64,000 nucleotides of DNA from Nocardia terpenica. GTDB lineage: Bacteria; Actinomycetota; Actinomycetes; Mycobacteriales; Mycobacteriaceae. Every line of letters begins with the position of its first letter. Position 1 is the stretch's first letter. The DNA lies in contig NZ_JABMCZ010000005.1 of the NCBI RefSeq assembly GCF_013186535.1, positions 930,001 through 994,000 of the forward strand, written 5' to 3'. Below the pieces are notes generated by a model. It had not been told where the DNA came from. It saw only the letters and a program-made list of their open reading frames with translations, and did not search any database. Below are positions 7,737 through 17,201 of this stretch, one piece after another. The translations under genes were made by a program, and so were the position numbers.

Positions 7737-8021
7737 GCTGTTCCCCCTTCTCGATCGATGCGCACCTCCTACAGATGTCCAGACGGTAGATATTCGATCG
7801 CCAACCGTCCACGTGCGGACTGCACAGATGGACGTCGCCGATCGAGCGGCTGGCACACCTCGACAAGAACAGTCGAACCGTGTTGACACCATACGGGATT
7901 CGTTTCCGGGCGACGTGCACAGGTCCCCCTCGCCGATTGTGCCGATCGCACATGGGGTGCGCGGGCGCTCCCCAGTAGCATGCGAATCCCGCTACGCTGC
8001 AACGGAAAGCAGAAGGATCCG

Positions 8022-9353
8022 ATGACCGCCCCGCTCGGGCACGACGACTACGCATTGTCCCGCGTCCCGAAATCGGCGCGCTACCCATGGCTTTCGATGG
8101 CCACCCAGCGATTCGGCCAGATCTCGGGGCTCAGCCAGTTCCTGCTCGGCGCCACGCTGGGCTTCGGCCTGCCGTTCTGGCAGGCGTTTCTCGCGTTCAC
8201 GCTGGGTGCGGTGGTGCTGGAGCTGGTCTCCATCGCGGTCGGCATCATCGGCCAGCGGGAGGGGCTGTCCACCTCGGTGCTCAGCCGCTGGACCGGGTTC
8301 GGCCGGGGCGGTGCGGCGGTGGTGGGGCTGGTCATCGGGCTGAGCGTGACCGGCTGGTTCGGCCTGCAGTCGCAGCTGGCGGGCAAGAGCCTGGCCGCGA
8401 TCCTCGGGGGCCTGCCGGTGTGGGGCTGGTCGATGCTGTTCGGCCTGCTGGTCACCGTGATCGTGACCTACGGGTTCCGCTGGATGGCCTGGACCGCCTA
8501 TCTCACCGTGCCCGCCTTCTTCATCCTGGCCGGTGTGTCGGTGGTGATCGAGCTGAGCCGCCACGACCTGGGGCACCTGCTGAGCGACGCCCCGCCGGGG
8601 CCGCACCTGAGCCTGGTCCAGGCCGTCACCCTGGTCGCCGGGCAGTTCATGGTCGGGGCCGTGATCACCCCGGACATGACCCGTTTCAATCGGTCGCCCG
8701 CGGACGTGGTGAAACAGACCATCGTCGGAATAACGCTGGGCGAGTGGGTGATCGGCTCGGTCGGGGTGCTGCTCGCCCACGCCCTGCGGACCAAGGACGT
8801 CACCACGATCGTCACCTCGTCGACGGGATGGGTGGGCGTGCTGGTGATCGTCGCCGCCGCGGTCAAGGTCAACGACTGGAATCTGTACGTGTCGTCGCTG
8901 GGTCTGACGAATTTCGTGCAGACGGTCTCGGGCTACCGGGTGCATCGCGCGTGGGTGTCCATCGTGGCCGGGGTGGTGGGCAGCGCGCTGGGCGCGGCCG
9001 GAATCCTGTCCCGCTACACCGATTTCCTCAATCTGCTGGCGGTGGCGTTCCCGCCGATTCCCGCGATCATGATCGCCGAGTACTTCGTGGCCCGCCGCTG
9101 GCGGCCGCAACTCGCCGCGGCGGGCGCCGATCTCCCCCGGACCGCACCGCTGTGGGTGCCCGCCACCGTGGTGATCTGGCTGCTGGCTTCGCTGTTCGGC
9201 AAGTACGTGACGGTCGGTCTGCCCAGCGTGAACGCGCTGGTGGCCGCGTTCGTGCTCTACGTCGCCGCGGACCGGATCGGGCTGCTGCGCGGGTTCGGCA
9301 GCTACGACACCGAATCGGCCGTGGCCAATGCGGCTCCGCAGCAAAGGGTTTGA
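8022..9353 (+). CDS. NCS1-family purine/cytosine/hydantoin permease
   Basis: This 443-residue, highly hydrophobic protein has about 12 membrane segments and should import a nucleobase or hydantoin-like compound with a proton or sodium ion. The N-terminal FGQISGLSQFLLGATLGFGL and central AGQFMVGAVITPDMTRF are typical of CodB/NCS1 transporters, and AVKVNDWNLYVSSLGLTNF is the usual segment in the second half. ATG 8022 follows AGAAGGA. It is the first gene of the hydantoinase/DUF917/PucR set, which suggests it imports their substrate. Confidence 0.85.
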   Translation: MTAPLGHDDYALSRVPKSARYPWLSMATQRFGQISGLSQFLLGATLGFGLPFWQAFLAFTLGAVVLELVSIAVGIIGQREGLSTSVLSRWTGFGRGGAAVVGLVIGLSVTGWFGLQSQLAGKSLAAILGGLPVWGWSMLFGLLVTVIVTYGFRWMAWTAYLTVPAFFILAGVSVVIELSRHDLGHLLSDAPPGPHLSLVQAVTLVAGQFMVGAVITPDMTRFNRSPADVVKQTIVGITLGEWVIGSVGVLLAHALRTKDVTTIVTSSTGWVGVLVIVAAAVKVNDWNLYVSSLGLTNFVQTVSGYRVHRAWVSIVAGVVGSALGAAGILSRYTDFLNLLAVAFPPIPAIMIAEYFVARRWRPQLAAAGADLPRTAPLWVPATVVIWLLASLFGKYVTVGLPSVNALVAAFVLYVAADRIGLLRGFGSYDTESAVANAAPQQRV

Positions 9354-9401
9354 CCCGTCATCGAGGTGACCCCGACCGGTCTCCTCCCGTAGGGTGATCA
9401 C

Positions 9402-10967
9402 ATGCGCATTGGCATCGACGTCGGCGGAACCAACACCGACGCGGTTCTGATGGACGGCGCGCAGGTCGTCTCCACCGTCAAGACGCCCACCACCGACGAC
9501 GTCACGTCCGGAATCATGACCGCGCTCGGCGAGCTCGAGCGCAACTCCGGCGTGGCCCCGTCGCGGGTGCGGGCGGTGATGATCGGGACGACGCATTTCA
9601 TCAACGCCCTGGTCGAGGCGAACCGCCTCGCGCCGACCGCGGCCCTGCGGCTGGGCTTGCCGGCGACCGCCGCGCTGCCGCCCATGGTGGACTGGCCGGA
9701 GTCGCTGGTGCAGGCCATCGCGGGCCGCCCGTATCTGTGCCACGGCGGATTCGAATACGACGGCCAGACCATCTCGGACCTGAACGAATCCGAAATCCGG
9801 TCCGCCGCACGCGACATGCTCGAGCGCGGCATGCGCAGCGTCGCGATCTCCTCGGTGTTCTCACCGGTCAGCGCGGAGCACGAGACGCGGGCGGCCGAGA
9901 TCTTCGCCGCGGAGGCGCCCGGCATGGCGGTCAGTCTCTCGCACGAGATCGGGCGGCTCGGGCTGCTGCAGCGGGAGAACGCCACCATCATCAATGCCGC
10001 GCTCGCCGAGATGGCGACGCAGATCGTGGACGGGCTGGCCGACGCGGTGCGCGGCGCGGGCATCGACGCGCCGCTGTATCTGAGCCAGAACGACGGCACC
10101 CTGATGGAGATCCACTACGCCAGAAAGTATCCGGTCGCGACCTTCGCCTCCGGCCCGACCAACTCCATGCGCGGCGCGGCGTTCCTGTCCGGGCTCGCCG
10201 ACTGCGTGGTGGTCGACGTGGGCGGCACGACCACGGATGTCGGTGTGCTGCAACGCGGTTTCCCGCGCGAGGCGGCGACCGAGGTGACCGTCGCCGGGGT
10301 GCGCACCAACTTCCGGATGCCCGACGTGATCTCCATCGGGCTCGGCGGCGGTTCGCTGGTGCGCGAGTTCGGTTCCCAGGGCATCGATGTCGGCCCCGAC
10401 AGCGTCGGCTACCGGCTCACCGGGCAGGCCCTGGTCTTCGGCGGCGATGTGCTCACCGCGACCGACATCGGCGTGGCCGCCGGCGTGCTCGACATCGGCG
10501 ACGCCGGGCGGGTCCGGCACCTGTCCGGCGATTTCGTGAAGCGGGCGCTGGGCAGTATCGAGGCGAAGATCAGCGAGGTGATCGACCGCATGCGGACCTC
10601 CCGCGAACTGCCGCCGGTCGTGGTGGTCGGCGGCGGCGAATTCCTGGTGCCGGACACCCTCGTCGGTGTCGACGGCGTGCACCGCACCGAGCACTATGCC
10701 GTCGCCAACGCGATCGGCGCGGCCATCGCCCAGATCGGAGGTGAGGTGGACCGTATCTATCCGCTGGAACCGGGGCGTCGCGACGCCGTGCTGGACGCCG
10801 CCAAACAGGAGGCCGTCGATCGCGCGGTCGCCGGTGGCGCCGACCCCGATCGGGTGGAGATCGTCGACGTCGACGAGGTCCCGATCGCCTACCTGCCCGG
10901 AAACGCCACCCGCATCAGGGTCAAGGCGGTGGGCGACCTGCTACTGACGAGCCGCCGTGGGAACTGA
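9402..10967 (+). CDS. Hydantoinase A / oxoprolinase-like protein
   Basis: The 521-residue protein belongs to the ASKHA-fold hydantoinase-A family, whose members hydrolyse cyclic amides such as hydantoins or 5-oxoproline with ATP. Phosphate-binding loops are visible: MRIGIDVGGTNTDAVLMDG at the N-terminus and VVVDVGGTTTDVGVLQRG near residue 265, with VISIGLGGGSLVRE (~305) between the domains and VVVVGGGEFLVPD further on. No HyuB (carboxylase-like) partner is present; two DUF917 genes follow instead. Its 3' end overlaps the next gene by 11 bases. Confidence 0.85.
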   Translation: MRIGIDVGGTNTDAVLMDGAQVVSTVKTPTTDDVTSGIMTALGELERNSGVAPSRVRAVMIGTTHFINALVEANRLAPTAALRLGLPATAALPPMVDWPESLVQAIAGRPYLCHGGFEYDGQTISDLNESEIRSAARDMLERGMRSVAISSVFSPVSAEHETRAAEIFAAEAPGMAVSLSHEIGRLGLLQRENATIINAALAEMATQIVDGLADAVRGAGIDAPLYLSQNDGTLMEIHYARKYPVATFASGPTNSMRGAAFLSGLADCVVVDVGGTTTDVGVLQRGFPREAATEVTVAGVRTNFRMPDVISIGLGGGSLVREFGSQGIDVGPDSVGYRLTGQALVFGGDVLTATDIGVAAGVLDIGDAGRVRHLSGDFVKRALGSIEAKISEVIDRMRTSRELPPVVVVGGGEFLVPDTLVGVDGVHRTEHYAVANAIGAAIAQIGGEVDRIYPLEPGRRDAVLDAAKQEAVDRAVAGGADPDRVEIVDVDEVPIAYLPGNATRIRVKAVGDLLLTSRRGN

Positions 10968-12051
10968 GCTGAAGGCGGAGGACCTCCCCGACCTCGCCCG
11001 CGGCGCCGCGCTGCTGGGCACGGGCGGCGGGGGCGATCCCTACCTGGGACGGATGCTGGTGCAGCAGGAGTACCTGCGCGGGCGCACGGTCGAACTGGTG
11101 GACCCGGACGAGATCGCCGACGACGCGCTCGTGATCCCCACCGCCGGAATGGGTGCGCCGACGGTGCGGATCGAGAAGCTGCCGCGCGGCACCGAGGCCG
11201 CGCTCGCGCTACGCACCCTGGAGCGGCACCTCGGCCGCCGTGCCGACGCCACCATGCCCATCGAGTGCGGCGGTTCCAATTCGATGGTCCCGCTGCTGGT
11301 CGGCGCGCAGCTCGGGCTGCCGGTCGTGGACGCGGACGGCATGGGCCGCGCGTTCCCCGAACTCCAGATGCTGACCTTCGCCGTGTACGGAATTCCCGGC
11401 TCGCCCATGGCATTCAGCGGCAGCCACGACGAGCACGGCATCATCGACACCGGCGCCGACAATCACCGGCTGGAGCGGATCGCGCGCGGCGTGACGGTCC
11501 GGCTCGGCGGCACGGCCAACATCGCGCACTATTCGATGACCGGAGCGGACGTGCGGCGCACGGCCATTCGCCACACCCTCACCCTGTCGCTGCGGGTGGG
11601 CCGGTGCCTGCGCGAGAGCCGGGAGCGGCACCGCGATCCGCTGCAGGCGCTGACCGCGTTGTTCAAGGAGACGATCTACGGTTACGCGGCACCGGTTTTC
11701 ACCGGCCGGATCTTCGATGTGGAACGCCGCACGGTCGGTGGTTTCGCCCGCGGCCGGGCGCTGATCCGATCGTTCGCCGACCGGTCGGTGCTGGAGCTGT
11801 CGTTCCAGAACGAGCATCTGCTCGCCCGCGTCGACGGCCGGGTGCGGGTCGTGGTGCCCGACCTGATCACGGTGCTCAATGCCGAGACCGCCGAGCCGAT
11901 CACCACCGAGGCATTGCGTTTCGGCCAGCGGGTGACCATCTACGCGATCTCCGCGCCGCCGATCATGCGCACATCCGCCGCCCTGGCCGTGTTCGGGCCG
12001 CGCGCGTTCGGGTTCGATCTCGACTTCGAGCCGGTCGAGGAACTCGCGTGA
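10957..12051 (+). CDS. DUF917-family protein, copy 1
   Basis: The 364-residue product begins with the DUF917 signature RGAALLGTGGGGDPYLG. It continues with PTVRIEKLP, PIECGGSNSMVPLL, GLPVVDADGMGRAFPELQM and PDLITVLNAETAEPI, all family hallmarks. DUF917 proteins occur with hydantoinase-A proteins; I recall the family being linked to S-methyl-thiohydantoin desulfuration, but that is memory, not sequence evidence. GTG at 10957 lies inside the end of the hydantoinase gene, and the stop overlaps the GTG of the second copy (GTGA). Confidence 0.85.
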   Translation: MGTELKAEDLPDLARGAALLGTGGGGDPYLGRMLVQQEYLRGRTVELVDPDEIADDALVIPTAGMGAPTVRIEKLPRGTEAALALRTLERHLGRRADATMPIECGGSNSMVPLLVGAQLGLPVVDADGMGRAFPELQMLTFAVYGIPGSPMAFSGSHDEHGIIDTGADNHRLERIARGVTVRLGGTANIAHYSMTGADVRRTAIRHTLTLSLRVGRCLRESRERHRDPLQALTALFKETIYGYAAPVFTGRIFDVERRTVGGFARGRALIRSFADRSVLELSFQNEHLLARVDGRVRVVVPDLITVLNAETAEPITTEALRFGQRVTIYAISAPPIMRTSAALAVFGPRAFGFDLDFEPVEELA

Positions 12052-13133
12052 CCGCGAAACTCGGTGCCGCGGACGTGGATTCGTTGCAGCGCGGGGCGAG
12101 CCTGCTCGGTTCGGGCGGCGGCGGCGACGCGCATCTGAGCGGGCTGTGGCTGAGCAAGGAGCTGGCCACCGGCGACGCGGTCCCCGTGATCGGCATCGAC
12201 GAGCTCGACCGGGGCTGGGTGCTGGTGATGTGCGCGTTCGGGTCGACCGCGTCGGTGGCCATCGAGAAGCTGCCCGCGGGAGAGGAATTGCGCCGCTGCG
12301 TCGCCACCGCCGAGCAGCAGCTCGGTGCCGTCGTCGACGCCATCGGCGTGGTCGAGATCGGCGGCAGCAATGCGCTGATCCCGTTCATCGCGGCCGCCCA
12401 GACCGGAAAACCGGTGGTGGACGGCGATCTGATGGGCCGGGCGTTCTCCCGGCTGGACCAGACGGTCGTGCCCGCCGACGAGCTCACCGGCACCTGGGTG
12501 ACCGCCGAGGCGCGCGGTGCGGCCGTCATCGTCGACGGGGTCGACGCCCGCATCGCCGAGCGCGTGATGCGGGGCGCGCTCACCGGCCTGGGCGGGTGGG
12601 CCGTCCTGGCGTATCCGCCGATTCCCGCGCGCATGTTTCGGCGAGTCGCGTTGCCCGGCACGGTCACCGACGCCCTCACCCTCGGCCATCGGCACCGGGC
12701 CGGGGTCGGCGCGGGCGACGACGGCGACGCGCTGGCGGAGCGGCTGGGCGGCGACTTCCTCGGCCAGGGCACGGTTCTGGAGGTCTACCGGTACGAGGGC
12801 GGCACCTTCGCCAGCGGCAGCGTGGCGGTGCGGGCCGTGGACGGGCGGCACGTGCTGCGGGTGGAAATGCAGAACGAGTACTCGATGGTGCTGCGGGACG
12901 GCGAGGTGGTCGCCACGACCCCGGACATCATCTGCCTGCTCGACGCGCACAGCCTGCGGCCGATCCAGACCGGCCAGGTGCGGCGCGGCCACGAGGTGAT
13001 GATCCTGACCCTGCCGGTGCCCGACCGCCTGTGGGACCCGGACCTGCTGCCGCGGTTCGGTCCGCGCGCCCACGGCATGGACGCCGACCCCGTCCGGCGC
13101 TATGCGGACCGATCGAGGAGGCGCACGCGGTGA
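12048..13133 (+). CDS. DUF917-family protein, copy 2
   Basis: This 361-residue paralogue of the preceding gene has LQRGASLLGSGGGGDAHLSG, ASVAIEKLPAGEE, VVEIGGSNALIPF, GKPVVDGDLMGRAFSRLDQT and TTPDIICLLDAHSLRPIQTG. The glycine-rich loop and the D-G/A-D-x-MGRAF motif are conserved in both copies, so the pair may form a heteromer or act on related substrates. GTG at 12048 overlaps the previous stop, and its own stop overlaps the GTG of the PucR gene: three successive four-base or longer overlaps make a tightly coupled operon. Confidence 0.85.
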   Translation: MTAKLGAADVDSLQRGASLLGSGGGGDAHLSGLWLSKELATGDAVPVIGIDELDRGWVLVMCAFGSTASVAIEKLPAGEELRRCVATAEQQLGAVVDAIGVVEIGGSNALIPFIAAAQTGKPVVDGDLMGRAFSRLDQTVVPADELTGTWVTAEARGAAVIVDGVDARIAERVMRGALTGLGGWAVLAYPPIPARMFRRVALPGTVTDALTLGHRHRAGVGAGDDGDALAERLGGDFLGQGTVLEVYRYEGGTFASGSVAVRAVDGRHVLRVEMQNEYSMVLRDGEVVATTPDIICLLDAHSLRPIQTGQVRRGHEVMILTLPVPDRLWDPDLLPRFGPRAHGMDADPVRRYADRSRRRTR

Positions 13134-14701
13134 AGCAAACCCCCGGTCTCGTGTCGCTGCGTCAGCTCGTCGCCCATCCCGTGCTGGCGGGGGCGCGCGC
13201 GGTCGGCGGCCCGGTCGTGGATACCGCGGTGCGCCGGGTGTGCGTGCGGTCCGGCGTCGACGCGTCCGGGCTCGGCGACGGCGATCTGATCGTGGTTGCC
13301 GGGCTTACGGATTCGACCGGGTGGCAGGTGGAGGCCGGTATCCGCCGGTGCGCGCTGGCCGGTGTCGCGGGCCTGGTGCTGCCGGGCGGTCCGCACGGCC
13401 CGCTCGCCACCAGTGTGCTGCTGGCCGAGCGGCTGGGCCTGCCGCTGGTGCTGCTGCCGGAGACGGCCAGCCCGCACGAGGCGGCGCTGCGCCTGGCGCA
13501 ACTGGTGTCCACTCCCGAGGTGGTGCGGTCCGAGCATGTGCTCGACTTCCTGCGCCGGATCCCCGGGCGCGCGGAGAGCCTGGGCTCGGTGATCAAGGCC
13601 GCCGCGGAGGTGCTGCAGGCTCCGGTCAGCGCCCTGAGCCCGGACGGCGATCTCGTGCACGGCGATCACTCGCCCGCGGAGTTCCGGCGCGACCTGGCGT
13701 TGCCGCAGGTGGTGGTGGAGGGCGAGACCACCTTCGTCATCCATCCGGTCCGAACCGGTTCCGCGCCACTGTGGCTCGCCACCGCGCTGACGCGCCCGGC
13801 GCAGGCGCTGGTCGAGAGCGCGCAGGCGGTGCTGGCCGCGGCGGAGCCGTGGGTGCTGGCCTGGCTCGCGACCCAGCGCCTGGACGCCGAACGCGACGCC
13901 CGCGCCCGCACCACGCTGCTGTCGGACCTGTTGCGATTGCGGGAGGAGGCGGGCCCGGTGCCCAGGCATCGAGCCGCCGTGCTGGGCTGGCGGCTCGACG
14001 GCTGGCACATGGGGATCTACATTCGCCGACTCAACGAGTCGCCCTACGACAATCTCGGCGACCGCGACGAAATGCTGCGGGCGCTCGGCGACACCGGCAT
14101 CAACGGGCCCCTGGTCGAACAGTCCGACGGCTGGGTCACCTGGCACACCACGAAGGACGATCCGTCCCCGCAGGAGGTCGACGACCTGCTGGGTTCGATC
14201 CGAAAGGCGTTGGCGCGACTCGGCTCCCGCCTCGAGATCGCGGCGGGCGTCGGCCGCGGCCATCCGGGCATCGGCGGCCTCGGCCGCACCGTCGACGAGG
14301 CGCGCGAGGCGGCGCTGTCCATCGACCCGACCACCATGGACACCACCCAGGACATCGGCACCCGGATCGCGCACATCGACACCCTGGGCGTGGGCCGCCT
14401 GGTCCGCGCCTGGACCCGCTCCCGCTCGGCCCGCGCCCTCGCCACCACCCTGCTCGCTCCCCTGTCCGATCAGGAACTGCTCCTGACCACCCTGGATGTC
14501 TACCTCGAACACGAATCCTCGGTGGTAGCGACCGCCGCCGCCCTCGGCCTGCATCGAAACACCGTGGCGGACAGGATCGCCCGGACCCAGCGCATGCTCG
14601 GGGTCAATCTGCGCGACCCGGACGACCGGTTGGCGGTCGAGCTGGCCTGCCGGACCCTGCGGCCCAAAGTGCGCAGGGCACAGCAGGAGTCGATCGTGTG
14701 A
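13130..14701 (+). CDS. PucR-type transcriptional regulator
   Basis: The 523-residue regulator has an N-terminal PucR-like region (LRQLVAHPVLAGARAVGG, then GDLIVVAG), a middle GGDEF-like CdaR region, and a C-terminal helix-turn-helix: LDVYLEHESSVVATAAALGL followed by HRNTVADRIARTQRMLGV, the canonical PucR/CdaR HTH. This family usually controls purine, hydantoin or amino-acid catabolism in response to the pathway compound. It is the last gene of the operon, so it probably senses the substrate imported and processed by the upstream products. GTG 13130 overlaps the previous stop. Confidence 0.85.
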   Translation: MKQTPGLVSLRQLVAHPVLAGARAVGGPVVDTAVRRVCVRSGVDASGLGDGDLIVVAGLTDSTGWQVEAGIRRCALAGVAGLVLPGGPHGPLATSVLLAERLGLPLVLLPETASPHEAALRLAQLVSTPEVVRSEHVLDFLRRIPGRAESLGSVIKAAAEVLQAPVSALSPDGDLVHGDHSPAEFRRDLALPQVVVEGETTFVIHPVRTGSAPLWLATALTRPAQALVESAQAVLAAAEPWVLAWLATQRLDAERDARARTTLLSDLLRLREEAGPVPRHRAAVLGWRLDGWHMGIYIRRLNESPYDNLGDRDEMLRALGDTGINGPLVEQSDGWVTWHTTKDDPSPQEVDDLLGSIRKALARLGSRLEIAAGVGRGHPGIGGLGRTVDEAREAALSIDPTTMDTTQDIGTRIAHIDTLGVGRLVRAWTRSRSARALATTLLAPLSDQELLLTTLDVYLEHESSVVATAAALGLHRNTVADRIARTQRMLGVNLRDPDDRLAVELACRTLRPKVRRAQQESIV

Positions 14702-14702
14702 T

Positions 14703-16241
14703 CTAGTCGGCCGCCTGCGGTTTGTCCGCTGGTAGCCAGAACCACGCGACGACGACCGCTATCGCCGTCAGGGCCGCGATGGTCCAGCACGAGGCGTGGA
14801 AGCCGTGGTAGAAGCTGGATTGCGCGGTGTGGAGCAGTCTTTCGGCCAGTTCCGGTTGCCCGGCGCCGGTGTATCGCGCGGACTCCGACAGGGCGTTGCC
14901 GATCGAATCCTGGGCTCCGGCCAGGGTTTCGTGCGGTAATGCCGAGCCGATCAGGCGTTGCGTGTACAGCGATTGGAAGAGGCTGCCGACCACGGCGATG
15001 CCGAGTGTGCCACCGAGGAGGCGGGTGGCGTCGTTCATCGCCGAGCCGACGCTCGCCTTGGCCGGTGGCACGGCGCGCATGATCGCGTCGGTCGCCGGTA
15101 CTCCCACCGCGCCCAATCCCAGCCCGACGAGGGCCATTTGAGCGGCCAGCACCGGAGAACTCGTGTCGTCGGCCTCGGCGGTGAACCACACGTACAGGAC
15201 GGTCAGCACCCCGAGTCCGCTGGTTATCACGATGCGGGAACCCCACTGCACCGCCAGTTTTCCGCCGAGCATCGAGCCGAGCACCATCCCGATCGCGACC
15301 GGGGTGAATCGCAGACCGGTCTGAATCGGTGTGTAGTGCTTCAGAAATTGCAGGTACTGCATGCAGAGGAAGGTCAATCCCATCAGCGTGAACGTCGCCG
15401 TGGTCATCGCCCCGCACGCCGCCGAGAACCGCGCGTCCCGGAACAGCCGCACATCGAGCATCGGGCTGCGCGCCTTGATCTCACGCACGTACAGGGCAAC
15501 GAAAAGCGCTGCGGCCGCGAGGAAACCGACGACGACACCGCCGCTGCCCCACCCCAGCCGGGGAGCCTCGATAATGGTGTACACCAGGGTGCCGAATGCC
15601 AGGCACGACAGGACCAGGCCGCTCCTGTCCAGATCGGGAGTCTCCGGATCGCGGGAGGTGGGCACCACAGCCGCCGTCGACACCAGCGCCACCAGGCCGA
15701 CCGGCGCCATGACGAGAAAGATGCTGCCCCACCAGAATTCCTGTAGCAGCACCCCGCCCACGAGTGGGCCGAGAACCATTCCCAGGCCCGAGCACGCGCC
15801 CCAGATGCCGATCGCGGCCGCCCGCTCCTTCCGCCCCACGAACACCGTCGTCAGGATCGACAATGTCGTCGGATAGATGAATGCCGCCCCGACGCCCATG
15901 ACGGCACGCGCCAGAATCAACTGCACCGTCGTGCCGCTGAACGCGCCGAGCCCGGATGCCAGCGTGAACACGGCCAATCCGAATATCAAGGCCCCGCGCC
16001 GACCGAACCGATCGCTGAGACTTCCCGCGGCAATCACCAGCGCCGCGAAGACCAGATTGAAAGCATCCGCAACCCATTGCAGCTCACGGGTATTGGCGTG
16101 TAACTGCTCCACCAGATCCGGCAAGGCCACGTTCACGATCATGGTGTCCATATTGATCACGATCACGCAGACACACAGAACAGCGAGAACCACCGCCGAC
16201 GACCGAGCCGACCTGGTCGCCGCATTAACAGTCATATTCAT
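14703..16241 (-). CDS. MFS drug exporter, DHA2 (EmrB/QacA) family
   Basis: The ~512-residue, 14-segment exporter should pump drugs or toxic metabolites out using the proton gradient. Family motifs are visible: INMDTMIVNVALPDL in segment 1, GSLSDRFGRRGALIFG (motif A) after segment 2, ARAVMGVGAAFIYPTTLSIL (motif B), and GACSGLGMVLGPLVGGVLLQ (motif C). ATG 16241 is chosen; ATG 16235 is close behind, and neither has a strong ribosome site. It is divergent from the TetR gene at 16402, the usual arrangement for an exporter and its repressor. Confidence 0.9.
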   Translation of the reverse strand: MNMTVNAATRSARSSAVVLAVLCVCVIVINMDTMIVNVALPDLVEQLHANTRELQWVADAFNLVFAALVIAAGSLSDRFGRRGALIFGLAVFTLASGLGAFSGTTVQLILARAVMGVGAAFIYPTTLSILTTVFVGRKERAAAIGIWGACSGLGMVLGPLVGGVLLQEFWWGSIFLVMAPVGLVALVSTAAVVPTSRDPETPDLDRSGLVLSCLAFGTLVYTIIEAPRLGWGSGGVVVGFLAAAALFVALYVREIKARSPMLDVRLFRDARFSAACGAMTTATFTLMGLTFLCMQYLQFLKHYTPIQTGLRFTPVAIGMVLGSMLGGKLAVQWGSRIVITSGLGVLTVLYVWFTAEADDTSSPVLAAQMALVGLGLGAVGVPATDAIMRAVPPAKASVGSAMNDATRLLGGTLGIAVVGSLFQSLYTQRLIGSALPHETLAGAQDSIGNALSESARYTGAGQPELAERLLHTAQSSFYHGFHASCWTIAALTAIAVVVAWFWLPADKPQAAD

Positions 16242-16401
16242 TTTTCGAATTTCTTGTCGTCGATAGCACGAATTACCCACGGGCAGTGCGAGTCCGCCCC
16301 ATGCCCGCTACGCTACACCATAGTCTACGCCGTATCTAGTGCTTGACCCCTGGTCGTGCCCGGCGGCCGAATGCCGCATCGTGCCAACTAGACTCGGCCG
16401 T

Positions 16402-17076
16402 GTGACCGAGAACAGCAGCCGAGCACGGGGACGGGCCGCTCGCGCCACGACGCCGCGTGGCAGCCTCAACCGTCGCCGCATACTCGACGCGGTGGCCGCG
16501 ACGGTCGCGAACAAAGGGGTCGACGCCGTCACGATGCGCGGCATCGCCACCGAGCTCGGGGTCGATCCGATGGCGCTCTATCGGCATTTCCGGGACAAGA
16601 ATTCGCTGCTGGCGGCGTTCGTCGACGACGTGTTCGCGGGTATCGAGGCACCGCGGCAGTCCGGCATCGAAGGCGTGAAAGAGCTTGCCCGCCAATACTA
16701 TCGAGTCCTGAACGCGCATCCCGGCCTGGTGCACATCGCCCTCGACTACGCGCTCGACAGCCCGCACCAACTGCTGATGGGCGAGCGCATGTACCGGCAC
16801 ATGCTCGATGCCGGATACGACATCGAGACAGCCATCATGCTGTTCAGCGGCCTGCAACGCTTCGTCCTCGGCAGCGCCCTGATGTATCCGAAACGGACCG
16901 ATCCGAACGATCCCACCGCATGGAATCGTGTCCGAGGACTCTTCCGAGCCCTGGATCCCGAGCAGTTCCCCACCGTCCGCATGGTGAACGAACACATCCC
17001 GACGATAAGCCAGGACGAGGTCTTCGACCGCTGGCTCGACCGGATTTTCGACTATCCGGAGAATTCGGCCGGATAA
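16402..17076 (+). CDS. TetR-family regulator
   Basis: This 224-residue repressor has a standard N-terminal HTH: RRRILDAVAATVANKGVDAV, TMRGIATELGVDPMALYRHF, RDKNSLLAAFVDDVF. The C-terminal ligand domain is helical, with an Arg/Pro start typical of TetR_C types that respond to lipophilic compounds. GTG 16402 gives VTENSS at the start; the upstream in-frame ATG 16339 would add a non-conserved leader. Divergent from the DHA2 exporter, with a 160-base shared promoter region, so it probably represses that gene and itself. I found no clear palindrome there by eye. Confidence 0.85.
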   Translation: MTENSSRARGRAARATTPRGSLNRRRILDAVAATVANKGVDAVTMRGIATELGVDPMALYRHFRDKNSLLAAFVDDVFAGIEAPRQSGIEGVKELARQYYRVLNAHPGLVHIALDYALDSPHQLLMGERMYRHMLDAGYDIETAIMLFSGLQRFVLGSALMYPKRTDPNDPTAWNRVRGLFRALDPEQFPTVRMVNEHIPTISQDEVFDRWLDRIFDYPENSAG

Positions 17077-17201
17077 CGGGTCCTACCGGCACAACCTGCG
17101 CGCAGCGGCGGCGTGTTGATCACTTCGGGTGGATCGCAGGCTGACGGGGAAACGATGACGGCGTAGCCATGCAGGTACGCACGTGGCGCGGGGCCGGTGA
17201 T

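Noticed and set aside
9861..10694. His/Asp-rich reverse frame inside the hydantoinase gene
   Set aside because: Antisense shadow; the forward frame has complete ASKHA motifs and overlapping neighbours.
16242..16401. Palindromic operator between the exporter and TetR genes
   Set aside because: TAGTCTACGCCGTATCTAGT looked symmetric at first, but only the central TAC/GTA pairs match.
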